In this document: positions 1 to 10,610 of the stretch, piece by piece | How positions within the stretch are numbered: position 1 is the first letter of the stretch | Layout of the letters: each line of letters begins with the position of its first letter | Source: Paramacrobiotus richtersi | Lineage: Eukaryota > Tardigrada > Eutardigrada > Parachela > Macrobiotidae | DNA: 32,642 nt | Reading direction: 5' to 3' | Assembly: GCA_034698045.1 (NCBI GenBank) | Contig: JAQGAU010000262.1 | Span: forward strand, 1 to 32,642 | The notes under the pieces: model-generated | Databases searched by the model: none | Seen by the model: only the letters and a program-made list of their open reading frames with translations | Told to the model about the DNA's origin: nothing | Made by a program: the position numbers and the translations under genes

Positions 1-620
1 AGAGCGGCTAAAGATAAAGGGGAATAATATGCCAGTATCAAATTAGCCAATCCAAAACTATTCAACGAAATGAAATCACAGGCGCCCACTGGCTGCAGAA
101 TATACTTCAAGCCGAATCCAAATGATCCTGGTAAGGCTAGAAATATTGCGCATAACCACGCCGTTACAGTGAGACATGTAACAAACCTTTGAGACGAGAT
201 AGTTTTGTACTGGTGTGGGTAACAGATAGCCACAATGCGGTTAAAACTAATCATCATTTCAAAGAGATTGATTGCATAACGAGAGGACAGCTGAAGAGCC
301 ACTAACACGTTGCAGTACACAGGGGAAGGAATAAAGGTGCCGTCCGATATCTTGTCCCGAACGATTCGCATAGTGGGAAAGGTCACCGTGCACAAAATGC
401 TGTAACCGATAAGACAGTTGATAATTAACCAGCCACACCCTCTTCGCAGTTGTGGGTTGCGGAGAATAACAATGATCATCAAAATGTTGCTCAATGCGGC
501 GATGGAGGTCAATGTTAAATAAATTACCCTGATTCCTGTTTGGTCAGCACGTGGACCGCGAGTTGAATTGGACGATATTCTGGAAGCATTGCCAAAGACT
601 GCTAAAGTTCCGTTCCACAT
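1..620 (-). CDS. Orphan class A GPCR, copy 1 (3' part cut by window edge)
   Basis: Partial rhodopsin-family receptor read on the minus strand from an ATG at 618-620. It runs through TM1 to TM5 and leaves the window inside TM5. The N-terminus begins MWNGTLAVFGNASRISSN with several N-glycosylation sequons and no signal peptide. About 206 residues are present and align without gaps to copies 2 and 3 further right, including the TM3 end SFNRIVAICYPHQY. No stop or frameshift is visible. An upstream in-frame TTG exists, but the ATG is shared by all three copies and was chosen. Its N-terminus and 5' flank (621-850) are closer to copy 3 than to neighbouring copy 2. The ligand is unknown. The missing TM6-TM7 exon and the tail exon should lie just left of the window. 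Confidence 0.88.
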   Translation of the reverse strand, partial: MWNGTLAVFGNASRISSNSTRGPRADQTGIRVIYLTLTSIAALSNILMIIVILRNPQLRRGCGWLIINCLIGYSILCTVTFPTMRIVRDKISDGTFIPSPVYCNVLVALQLSSRYAINLFEMMISFNRIVAICYPHQYKTISSQRFVTCLTVTAWLCAIFLALPGSFGFGLKYILQPVGACDFISLNSFGLANLILAYYSPLSLAA

Positions 621-850
621 TGCGAAGCCCAAGCAAACGCCCTTATAATCAGGATCTCAGAAACATAAGAGGAAGTGGATTCCGTACATTACACATCGGG
701 CAGACGTGACTGGCTTTACGAGTTGTCAAGAGGCTGATTGAACGAAGAAACAAGATGTTCATCATGTTTTCAGAATCAGATATAGATTTCCGTATTAATA
801 ACTTCACTGCACGCAGCGTTACGGTGCTTGCTCGGTAATTATCACTGCCG
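621..850 (-). promoter_or_regulatory. Conserved 5' flank of GPCR copy 1
   Basis: The roughly 200 bp upstream of the copy 1 start is nearly the same as the flank of copy 3 (9681-9860), for example CCTTATAATCAG, GAAGTGGATT and TTTACGAGTTGTCA. Part of it is also recognisable upstream of copy 2. It is a candidate promoter/5'UTR carried along with the duplication. No TATA box in a convincing position was found. Confidence 0.4.
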
Positions 851-2974
851 TATTTCGGAGAACGGCCTCCACCTTGAACTATTCGTGTACGCCCTGCACC
901 TCGTCAAAGTGAATGTACGCCACCTGAATGTCAGATCACGCTTCTGCAGCATGTCTTTCGGAAGTGGATGTCGGAAGCGGCGACGCAGTGAGATGGGTTT
1001 CCGCGGTAGTGGCCTCTTTGGCAGGGGGTGATTAACCAAACAGGCGGTGTTTCTCAATAATATTTTTCATGGTACTGCTGAATACGGGTCAGTTTACTTG
1101 ATGCGCAAGTTATCGGATGTGGGATTAAGTTTCTAATTACACCAAAAACGAATGGATTATCATTTTACTGATGACCTGATAAAAAGAAGTTGTAATTACC
1201 GTACACTATCAAAAGGCACCTTTGCCGCAGAAACGGCATGGTTTGATCTTCACCTTTGATAGCATGTTTACCTTGCATATCAATAAAACTCAACCTGAAC
1301 TGCATGAACTGATATTTTTCAGTTTTTCTCTTTTTGTTCTTGTCCGTTCCGGTGCATAGATTTATAATTGCACAGAGCACAATGAGCTTGACGGACGGAC
1401 GAACAATCTATATGATGCCCTGTCATGCCCAGCGAGATCGCTCTTCTGTTTTCGCAAACACCCATTAAACACTCTCGGACATCCGGTGAACTCGATTTTA
1501 TGCGCCAAGAAACCAGAACAAATTCGTTCCGGACTTGTTAACATGATGTGGGCGTGAATGAGATTCTGCTAAACAGAAGAAATAACAACACAACTGGTTT
1601 GACAAAATGGCAGCGTTTCCGGTCGGAACGCATGAGTCTTCCAAAATCCATGTTCTGGTCTCCTGTAGAGAACCGCATTCTGTTACGGTTTGGCTTCTTC
1701 ACTTAACGAAGCAGAGATTATACATAGATTTCAATTTCAGTATGAACAACATTCCAAATTATACCAAACCCGATTCCTTCTCATTGTTCTCAATATTCTT
1801 TCCAGTTATGCGCAGAATTTATACAATAGCCGAAGCCCTGCTGGAACGACATCACACGAGTCTTGAACTTGTGGTAACACTCGTTAACTTATTATTTCTG
1901 CGACGCCTAAGTACATTTTCACCCCATACTTTGTGTATGATATTATTTTTAAGTAGATTTATTGCTCCGTTTGTGGCGAACAGAAGAACCAGGCCCTTCG
2001 CTGGATGGTGGACGCACGCTTTGTAAACTGCGAAGCATCAGGAAGCAAAAAACCAGTACATACATCAGGCAGGACAGGAAATCGCCATAACTGAATTCTA
2101 CATAGTCTTCAGCTGTTGCTAATTCCTGTCCAGATTCTACATAGATAAGGATGGCCAAATGTGCGAAGTGGATCGTAATGTTTTTCCGTTTGAGCTGAAG
2201 ATAAGAATCTGATTGTTTCTGGAATCTTAAAGCCTGCATGGAGTGACTGATGTCATTGTTGTTGGTTACTCCACTTATTCGGAGAAAATGCAAGGGAATA
2301 TGCAGTGACAGACGAAATTGTATACTTGCGCGGAGGTTGCCGCGTGGGCGCTCATAGCTTGGTACCTCTCCCGCCGCGTAACTGTGGCCAGCCTGCGTTC
2401 GTACTACGACCTACTGTAGGATTAATAAGAACGATAATGATCCACACAATTCTGTTTCATACGGTACTGTAAAAAATCTTTCATTACACCTTCGAATGGA
2501 ATAATTTACGTACTAGTACTGTTTTTCAAAGCCGCTTACCTGTTGTCTTAGTGAGCGCAGCATGTTTCGTCTACGTATGCAGATCGACGCGATGATAACT
2601 TTAGTTACGAAAAATTGATGTTACGTAATGTATATTGCGGATGGAAATACTTTAAACTAGATAGTAATTGTAATTACCGTTTATGGCGGATATTAACGTA
2701 GTACAAAAATATGTATTTCGTGATCTCTGCAGTACCGGCTTCAACATTTTCAGCACGATGGCAGAATGTGAACAGTAACTTGACAACCTTCGTGCCTTGA
2801 ACTGCCTAGAGTGGAATAATTAATTGTCAAACTAACTTCAATCACTGAATATCGAATTACTATTTTTAAGTCGTGGATGCACAAACAACCGCGGCCACGA
2901 GGGACCACAAAGGTCACGCGAAATCACAACCACTATCCACCAAGACCGCGTTCGTGGTCGCCACGTTTTAGATT
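851..2974. other. Intergenic stretch, no gene recognised
   Basis: No convincing coding exon was found on either strand. Open frames here (for example 1607-2026) lack codon bias, recognisable domains and matching splice partners. The only recognisable item is a short fragment at 2421-2512 similar to the serpin intron further right. Confidence 0.6.
2421..2512 (+). repeat. Fragment similar to the serpin intron (relic or dispersed repeat)
   Basis: About 90 bp that aligns to about 110 bp of the serpin intron at 7163-7275. Shared blocks include CGATAATG, TTTCATACGGTAC and AAAAAATC, in the same order and orientation, with small gaps. Either a serpin copy once lay between GPCR copies 1 and 2, or both sites hold a short interspersed repeat. 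Confidence 0.55.
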
Positions 2975-5290
2975 CACCGTACAGTCATATCCGTTTGTTT
3001 ATTAGCTTTCATTATGAACGGCCGACAATGTGGGTAATTATAAACGACCGGTTTCCTTCCTGTTTACAACAATAATTTGAAAGATTCAGCAATTACAACG
3101 GCCGACAGTTGTCGAATCTTCTGTGCGTTATGCAGCTCTTGATCGAATCCGGCCGATTAGGTCTGCTTTCTGTTACTACGCAGCCCGACATGGATACGAA
3201 TAACACCACAGATGGAAACATGAAAGAGAAACATTTAAGCACCCGTTTAACCTTGGTTCAACATTAGCTTCCCGGTGAATACAGCTCAGGAGAATTGGAC
3301 TTTGTCATATCGGCAGATTGGCTCTTGGGCTTGTATCCCGTTGATCCAGGATGCACTGCTTGCGGCTTCTTGCATAAGACCAGTTTTATTACGGCACTCT
3401 TATAATCAGGATTCATGACGCAAAATATCACCTGTTATATATACAAACAAATGTTAATATTGCCTTATTATGTGAAAAAAGAAGAGATTTACCGGATTAA
3501 GCATATATCCAAAGATAGTTGAAGTAGTGATCCAAAAGATTAATGTCGGTGAAGATCCAAATGCGCTGGGTGCGGCGGCATGCACAACCGGCATTAACAG
3601 ATAGAACACCGAGTTCCATAAGAACGCAACAAACATCATGTTAGCAGTGGCGATGCGACGGGAGTATGTTGTCTTTCGCAAAGTTATGGACAAATGCCTC
3701 TCGTTATCCATTTTTCCGCAGTTTCTGGTCATAAGTTTGCCGTAGATGGCGACATAGGCCAGAGCGGCTAAAGATAAAGGGGAGTAATATGCTAGTACCA
3801 AATTAGCCAATCCAAAACTATTCAACGAAATGAAATCGCAGGTGCCAACTGGCTGTAGAATATACTTCAACCCGAATCCGAACGTTCCCGGCAAAGCTAG
3901 AAATATTGCGCACAGCCACACCGTTACAGCGAGACATGTGACAAACATTTGAGAGGAGATAGTTTTGTACTGGTGCGGGTAACAGATAGCCACAATGCGA
4001 TTGAAACTAATTATCATTTCAAACAGGTTGATTGAATAACGAGTGGACAGTTGGATGGTGAACAACACGTTGCAGTACACCGGGGCAGGAATAAAGGTGC
4101 GATCCGATATCTTGTCCCGAACGATTCGCATAGTGGGATAGGTCACCGTACACAGAATAGTGTAACCAATCAGACAGTTTACAATTAACCCGCCACACCC
4201 TCTTCGTAATTGTGGGTTGCGGATAATGACAACAATCATCAAAATATTGCTCAGTGCGGCGATATAGGTCAGTGTTAATGATGTGACCCTCATCCCCGTT
4301 TGGTCGGCACGACGACCGTGGGATGCATTGGAGAATATTCCGGAAGAATTTCCGATGACTACTGAAGTTTCATTCCACATTCCGAACCCGTGGTTACTTC
4401 GCTTATTATCAGAAACGCAAGAGGCAGTTTGATTTCGTGCCCACAAATTGAGCAGGTGTAATTAACTTTACGAGCTGTCACCCGAAACTTATCAACTTAT
4501 CAGGACGCTGTGCTAGTATTGGTGGGACAAGGGAGAGAACAGGATGATCAACATGTTCTTCAGAGACACATTTCCTGGCACGTTTGGATTGTTCCAGGTT
4601 GCATTCGCATAATAATGCCGATGTATTCCAGCGTGTGCGTGGCAACGATGACACAAAATAGCGCTCACGGATCGCAAGAGAAAGAAATGCCAGATGCTTA
4701 GAATTTTGTTGAGACCTTCATAATCAATTACTGGAAATGAAAACTGAGCCTTGATGTGCGGAAGATGCGTGGTGAAGAATTCGTCGTCATCGTGTACGTG
4801 TATCTGCAACCGATCAAAAGCACAGGATTACCTATGCAGACCGAAGGGAATAGATTTTCAAGTCCTTGCTTAACAGATACGCGTAGGTGGAGCTGGCTGA
4901 TAGGCTCTTGCATTTAAAGGCGAACACAATCTCTGGACACAGCAGAGAGGACTTCCTACCTTACATGCGATGCTGTACACCATAGCCCCCACGGCATATG
5001 AAATGTTTTTAGCGCACTTTCTGAATTCCACTTCGCTGCATGAAACGTCAATAGTTACCTTTCTGCGTCATCTCGACAAAGCTGCACTCCAGCTAGGGAG
5101 TGCGGATTGCGCAAAATATCAGCGGTCATATTGCGGTTGCTTAATTAGGATGTCGAACTGAGCATGGTCATTCAAGTAGATATAGTCATAGATATCATTT
5201 AAGCACACAGTATGGGGAAGGTGGAACGTTTTGCTTACAGTGCTTCAAGTAGTTTTGAATCTCGTAATACATGCATTTCTGCACTGATGT
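2975..5290. repeat. Segmental duplication block, left copy (with GPCR copy 2)
   Basis: This block and 8275-10610 share order and orientation. They share 3' flank (for example ATCCG-TTGTTT-TTAGC and GGCCGACAATGT-like strings), the GPCR gene, its 5' flank and a further distal segment (CTGCGTCATCTCGACAAAGC-like near 5065, GGGGAAGGTGGAAC near 5215). Ends are approximate and were judged by eye. The non-coding parts have diverged more than the coding part. Confidence 0.7.
3264..4380 (-). CDS. Orphan class A GPCR, copy 2 (complete, two exons)
   Basis: Exon 1 is 3493-4380 and exon 2 is 3264-3431, with a 61-nt GT-AG intron at 3432-3492 in phase 0, giving 350 aa. Splicing joins ...GYMLNP to VIFCVMNPDYKSA, rebuilding the TM7 NPxxF and helix 8. 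Reading through the intron would instead end a few codons later. Features: N-terminal sequons; TM1 Asn in ALSNILM; TM3 Cys in VYCNV and an ECL2 Cys in GTCDF for the usual disulfide; Trp in TM4; TM5 Pro in YYSPLS. The DRY triad is NRI, the TM2 Asp position reads Tyr, and NPxxY is NPVIF. The tail ends in a Ser/Pro-rich stretch. The start at 4380 is the first ATG and is shared with the other copies. Tre1/Moody or melatonin-like receptors are possible distant relatives, but ligand and subfamily are not settled. Confidence 0.9.
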
Positions 5291-6047
5291 TACAAGAACG
5301 AGGAAAAACCCGGCTCATCATTTAGGCGGCTCTGCTTACAGTAAGTCTTAAAATTTGTGCTACTTGTCCAGATAAAATGCACACCTTATTGCGCGCATTA
5401 CCAAAGTTTGTCAGGGTTAAACCCTACTATCGGACAAGAAACAAGATATGCACAATTAACGGGAGAGTCCAGATCGACCGCTTTCAGATAGCATCGCATT
5501 AGTTTGGCCGTTGTTAATGGAAATGCCACCTCTGTTTTGACCCGCATGTTCTGTGGTGTCAAATAACGATCTTGGTTGTTCCTTTAATGTTTAACTTTTA
5601 ATTTGTAGCCTCGTTGTCGTTTCGACTTTTACCAATACATAGGCAAAAAAAGATGTGCTAAATGGATATATAGAACGGTGCACACAGCAACACTATCTTT
5701 AATTTTCCTAAGACTTGTTTCTGAGTGGAATTCACTCTTGAGAACATTATGGCGTAATGATCGCCGTCAGCAGCTAAACAATGCAAATACTGTATAGGTC
5801 TCCGGTACTTGTAAAGATGCGCCCCCAGATCACTGAACCGATACGGAGAATGCTTTTGTCCTTGAGGGAAACCGCAGGTAGTCAGTATGCCGAGCCAGAT
5901 GAGTCACGATTATACCGCGAATCGGTCAATATAATTTTTAATATTAGCCGGAGAATTGCAGCGATTCCAGCAAGCTGCTATTGATTTTCGCATAAAACAC
6001 TGCCTCAAGCGCATTTGATTTCCTGTTTTCTACACTCTTCTACAGAA
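4381..6047. other. Intergenic: duplicated GPCR 5' flank, then nothing recognised
   Basis: Positions 4381 to about 5290 are the duplicated upstream flank of GPCR copy 2, matched by 9681-10610. From 5290 to the serpin promoter no gene, RNA or repeat was recognised. A 67-codon open frame at 5781-5984 starts with ATG but has no supporting motif. Confidence 0.5.
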
Positions 6048-6048
6048 C

Positions 6049-6057
6049 TATATATAA
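6049..6057 (+). promoter_or_regulatory. TATA box of the serpin gene
   Basis: TATATATAA lies 58 nt upstream of the serpin ATG, which fits a TATA-driven start near 6080 and a short 5'UTR. The ATG context GCAGCCATGG is strong. Confidence 0.6.
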
Positions 6058-6114
6058 CGAAGCGGCTTTAAAGTTGCCATTTGGACTACACAACGGCCAT
6101 ACCGCACAGCAGCC

Positions 6115-7442
6115 ATGGACAATTTTAGCAACCTGGTTAATGAGAACACCTTCAACCTGTACAATGCCGCCACGTCGGCAATACCAGCCGGGAACCTAAT
6201 GGTCTCCCCGTTCTCCATTCTCTATGCATCAATGCTGATGTACATTGGGACCCATGGCACAACAAAATCCAACCTTGACAATGCTCTGTTATTCAAGAAA
6301 CTCTATAACGCCGACAAAATCGCCGCTCTGACGGACTTCTCCAACTCGATGTCCAGGATCAGATCCGTCCAGAACGAAAGCGATCCTTCCCACTATATGA
6401 TTGTATCCGTCAACAATGCCGTATTTGTGGATAAACGGCTGAAATTAAAGCCGAGTTATGTCGTTGCCGCAACGGAGAAACTGCACTCCGTCGCTGTGAA
6501 TAAGGATTTTGTCGGGCATGCCGATCAGGCGAGACAGGAAATCAACGCCTGGGTGGAGGAGAAAACCGCTGGTTTGATCAAGAATGTCTTGGCATCGGGT
6601 GCTGTAGATGCCAGCACCGTAGCGGTTTTGGTTAATACCGTGTACTACAACGCCACCTGGGCTGCCCCGTTTGATCCCAAGGAAACCAAGAAACGGGAGT
6701 TCACTAATATCGACGGGACAAAAGTCTCAGTGGACATGATGACGAAGCAGGAGAGAATTCGCAGCACACGCGATAAACAACTGGATGTTGAGTACGCAGA
6801 ACTGAATTATTATAATAACGAGACATCGTTGTTGATTGTGCTGCCGAATAAATTGGATGGTCTACGTGAGCTGGAGAAGAAATTGACGGTCGACGTATTA
6901 AGAGGACTACGGGATAAAGCACAACGTCGGTTTAAGACGATCATTCGACTACCGAAATTTAAAACCGATTCCCAGTTCGATTTGGTGGAGTTGCTGAAGA
7001 AAGTCGGAGTGAAGGACGTTTTAACGTCCGGTGCGGATTTCGCTGACATGACGAGTTCTGGAATGTTTTTTAACAAGGGCACGCACAAAACATTCATCAG
7101 TAAGGTTCCAGCGTACAAGATGTCACTCAGTTCAATAAATTTTATATTACGAGTTCTTATCAAATTAAGAGCGATAATGGTCTACATAAGTACGTACATA
7201 GTTTTGCTTCATACGGTACCGTGCTTAAAAAATCCTTTTAGTACACCAACGAGTGGAAAAATTTCTGTAATGTATATCTTCCAGGTGTGGACGAGCAAGG
7301 CACAGTTGCTGCAGCCGCATCGACTTTATCTGCAACCAAATCAATGCCCGCCAGGTTTGAGGTGAATCGTCCATTTTTTTACGCCATCCGTCATAACCCT
7401 ACGGACACCTTGTTGTTTGTTGGGCGAATTGAGAAATTCTAA
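6115..7442 (+). CDS. Serpin, intracellular (ov-serpin-like), two exons
   Basis: Exon 1 is 6115-7099 and exon 2 is 7285-7442, with a 185-nt intron (donor GTAAGG, acceptor TTCCAG) in phase 1, giving 380 aa, the usual serpin core length. The junction restores FISVDEQGTVAAAAST, the hinge of the reactive-centre loop. Core signatures: NLMVSPFSI near residue 27, VNTVYYNATW near 178 (s3A), VDMM near 205, and the C-terminal FEVNRPFFYAIRH and LLFVGRIEKF. The small-residue hinge (T-V-A-A-A-A) is that of an inhibitory serpin. By loop length P1 is the Lys or Ser of ATKSMP, so a trypsin-like or mixed target is possible. There is no N-terminal signal peptide (MDNFSNLVNENTF), hence a likely cytoplasmic protein. 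An unspliced reading runs to 7365 and loses the reactive loop. It sits between two GPCR duplicates and is not functionally tied to them. Confidence 0.95.
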
Positions 7443-8274
7443 GACGTAGCTTTTTTGTATGCATGTCTTTGCGTTTAGCGCAGCGTGATGTAATCGCATG
7501 TCCAAAAAAAGGAGAAATTCACCGGAGTTATTTAGTCGCTCCAAATAGTCACTCTGATAGTATCTCCGAATGCTTGTGGTAAAATGAATGAGGCAGACAA
7601 AAGAACGGGAGAAATAACAGACATTTAAGACAAACTTGTCAACAATGATATTCGCAAACTGGGTGGGATTTCCGGTATCTGGCCGTCGTATGACAGATGC
7701 CGGCTTGTTACCAAACACAACCAGTCTCGACAAAATACTGAGTAAAGTTCAGTCCATCTAGTGAATTACTGCCTGCAGCAGTTATTTTGTTTCTGTGAAA
7801 AATGGCAAGAATTTAAACTGAAGCGGAAAAAAAGGTCAAACGCTAACGGCAAAAAAAACAATGTCGAGACCAGGTGGGCTTTTGGCCGAATTATCTCCGT
7901 AAACTGGGGCAAGATGTACCTTGGGCCAGTTTTTGATCTTGAATTCAAATGGCTGGGTCGAATTGTCCCCTGGGACCAAAGTGTCGGCGTGTCATTTAAA
8001 CAATGACTACCTTCGATCGAATTCTGCATCGATGCATCTCAGAGCTTTCTCTGGGAAAAGGCAGTAAATGCAGTTTCATTCGTGTCAGACTAGGTTTCTG
8101 CTGTTATAATTAAATCTTGGACTACAATAGCACAACCATTAATCGCTGCGTGATTCCGCACCAATTCATCCGGCTATTGAAAGAGCGAACGCTTGCTCAC
8201 GGGTCGTCAAATATGTATGCCGTTCATTCTTATCCAATTAAGTATTCACCCGTACTCTGCACAGTTTAGGAGGT
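7443..8274. other. Intergenic, nothing recognised
   Basis: The 3' flank of the serpin runs up to the edge of the right-hand duplication block. No canonical polyadenylation signal close to the serpin stop, no coding exon and no structured repeat was seen. TGCATCGATGCA near 8027 is a 12-bp palindrome of no evident meaning. Confidence 0.5.
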
Positions 8275-8544
8275 TTCTCGTCAAATCACATCCGCTTGTT
8301 TGTTAGCGTCTAATACAAATAGCCGACAATGTAGCTGGAGCGGTTTCCTTTATTTTCAGTTTTGACTACACACACAAAAGATGCGGCAACCAACACGGCG
8401 GATATTGTTTAGCGTGTATGCAGCCACAACTACAGTATAATCGACTCCGACCGATTAGTTTTACATTCTTTCGCTATACGGCCGATATGAATAAAAAAAC
8501 AACCAGCAATGGCAACACGAAAGACCAAATTTTGATTTAAGCAC

Positions 8545-8554
8545 TTTATTTATT
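8545..8554 (-). terminator. Overlapping polyadenylation signals of GPCR copy 3
   Basis: Two overlapping AATAAA hexamers on the minus strand (TTTATTTATT on the plus strand) begin about 13-17 nt after the stop codon of GPCR copy 3. Copy 2 has no exact equivalent. Confidence 0.5.
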
Positions 8555-8566
8555 ATTGATTCAGTA

Positions 8567-9680
8567 CTAGCTTCCCGGTGCATACAGCTCAAGGGTATTT
8601 GACTTTTTCGTTATGGTTGATTGGCTTTTGGACTTCTGTCCAGTTGATCCAGGATGCACTGCTTGCGGCATCTTGCATAAGATCAGCTTCATTAAGGCAG
8701 TCTTATAATCTCGATTCATGACGCAAAATATCACCTGACACACACACAAAGAATGTTAAGAAGATGTACCTTATTATGTGAGAAAAGTACACATTTACCG
8801 GATTAAGCATATATCCAAAGACAACCGAAGTCGTGATCCCAAAGATTAGCGTCGGCGAAGATCCAAATGTGCTGGGTGCGGCGGCATGCACAACCGGCAT
8901 TAACAGGTAGAATATCGAGTTCCACAGGAACGCAACAAACATCATGTTAGCGGTGGCGATGCGACGCGAATATGTTGTCCTTCGTACAGCTATGGACAGA
9001 TGCCTCTCGGTATCCATTTTCCGGCAGTTTCTGGTCATAAGTTTGCCGTATATTGCGACATAGGTCAAAGCGGCTACAGATAACGGGGAGTAATACGCCA
9101 GTATCAAATTAGCCAATCCAAAACTATTCAACGAAATGAAATCGCACGTGCCCACTGGCTGCAGAATATACTTCAAGCCGAATCCAAACGTTCCCGGTAA
9201 AGCCAGAAATATTGCACACAACCAGACCGCAGCAGCAAGACACGTAACAAACCTTTGAGACGAGATAGTTTTGTACTGGTGTGGGTAACAAATCGCCACA
9301 ATGCGGTTAAAACTAATGATCATTTCAAACAGATTGACTGAATAACGGGACGACAGTTGGATAGTCAATAACACGTTGCAGTACACGGAGGCCGGAATAA
9401 ACGCGCGGCCGGCAATTTTGTCCCGTACGATTCGCATAGTGGGAAAGGTCACCGTGCACAAAATGCTGTAGCCGATAAGACAGTTGATGATTAACCAGCC
9501 ACATCCTCTTCGGAGTTGTGGGTTGCGGAGAATGACAATAATCATCAAAATGTTGCTCAATGCGGCGATATAGGTCAATGTTAAATATATGATTCCTGTT
9601 TGGTCAGCACGTGGACCGCGAGTTGAATTGGACGATATTCTGGAAGCATTGCCAAAGGCTGCCAATGTTTCGTTCCACAT
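8567..9680 (-). CDS. Orphan class A GPCR, copy 3 (complete, two exons)
   Basis: Exon 1 is 8799-9680 and exon 2 is 8567-8734, with a 64-nt intron at 8735-8798 in phase 0, giving 349 aa. The spliced product contains LNPVIFCVMNRDYKTALM, a standard TM7-helix 8 junction. Exon 2 has exactly the same length (168 nt) as in copy 2. Seven hydrophobic segments, the TM3/ECL2 cysteines, the NRI variant of DRY and NPxxF are as in copy 2. Unspliced, the frame stays open through the intron and gives a different, shorter tail ending in GDILRHESRL without helix 8. The start is the conserved ATG; the TTG four codons upstream was not used. The N-terminus matches copy 1 more than copy 2 but lacks two residues after DQTGI. 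Probably a plasma-membrane receptor; ligand unknown. Confidence 0.9.
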
Positions 9681-10197
9681 TGCGAAGCCCAAGCAAACAC
9701 CCTTATAATCAGAATTTCAGAAACATAAGAGGAAGTGGATTTCGTACATTATACATCGGGCAGGCGTGACTGACTTTACGAGTTGTCAGGAAGCTGCTCA
9801 AACGAGAAAACACGATGGTCATCACTTTCTTCAAAACCAGATATAAATTTCCAGGCGCATTTGGATTATGTCATGTTTGTATTCGCGGAATAATGGTAAT
9901 GTGTTCAGGCTTTTATTCGGCACGACAGTACTGAATAGATACCTCCGATCGGAAGAGGGACATCTCAAATGCCAAAAATTTTGTGGTGAAGAGATCTTCA
10001 TAATTAACAGATTGAAACTGTCCTTGGCGCACGGAAACTGCGTGGTGAAGGTTTCGTCGTCCTTGAGATTCCAAAATACGTAAGTAGATTACTGATACAG
10101 CCGTAGGGAAAAGTGCCTTGATCGTGGACTATAAGATCAAAAACGCAAGTTTCTTTGGATTACTTATCCGGACAGCAGGGAACAGCATTCTAAGTCC

Positions 10198-10299
10198 TTA
10201 ATAAGGCTTATTTAACGGATGCACGTAGGCGGAGCACGCTGATGAGATCAGTGCTAACAAAAGAACACAAACCAAAGAAGGGCTTCTCCTCTGCATCAT
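10198..10299 (-). CDS. Possible short secreted peptide or signal-peptide exon
   Basis: A 33-residue minus-strand frame begins MMQRRSPS, runs through a strongly hydrophobic stretch (LVCVLLLALI) and an SACSA-like cleavage site, and ends YVHPLNKPY. This is a textbook signal peptide. An acceptor-like TTTCAG directly precedes the double ATG. The homologous segment upstream of GPCR copy 2 (about 4880-4960) has lost the frame, so conservation does not support it. It could be a first coding exon, a tiny peptide gene, or chance. Low confidence. Confidence 0.22.
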   Translation of the reverse strand: MMQRRSPSLVCVLLLALISSACSAYVHPLNKPY

Positions 10300-10610
10300 C
10301 TGAAACACCGGTGCGCACCCTGGGAAGGCCAAAATTTTATGGAGCAACTTTCCATCCAACTTCACTGCATGCGGCGTCATGCAGTACCTGCGTATACCAC
10401 TGTTCATCATCTCGCCAAAGTCGCACTCCAGCTGTGGAATGTCGATAGCCTCAATCCAGATTACGCAAGACAGCAGGTAGCTGTCGTAGTGCGTCTGCTG
10501 CCTTCATTAGTGTCGAGCTGATACTGGCATTTAAGCGCACATGCCGGGGAAGGTGGAACTTTTTAGGAACTTACAGGAAGTTGCGAACCCCGTACTGCTT
10601 CTCTGCACTG

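Larger units (their letters stand above)
8275..10610. repeat. Segmental duplication block, right copy (with GPCR copy 3)
   Basis: Partner of 2975-5290, in the same orientation and about 5.3 kb away. Contents are the GPCR 3' flank, the GPCR, its promoter flank and a distal non-coding segment ending near GGGGAAGGTGGAAC (10538). Ends are estimated by eye. Confidence 0.7.

Noticed and set aside
1607..2026. 139-codon plus-strand frame
   Set aside because: No domain, no codon bias, no splice partner, and it overlaps other chance frames on the opposite strand.
5781..5984. 67-codon frame just upstream of the serpin promoter
   Set aside because: Starts with ATG but shows no motif, no conserved partner and no splice evidence; left as non-coding.
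8703..9692. Single-exon GPCR reading frames beginning at TTG (8703-9692 and 3454-4446)
   Set aside because: They start at non-ATG codons and read into the TM7 intron. The conserved ATG plus splicing restores NPVIF and helix 8 in both copies.
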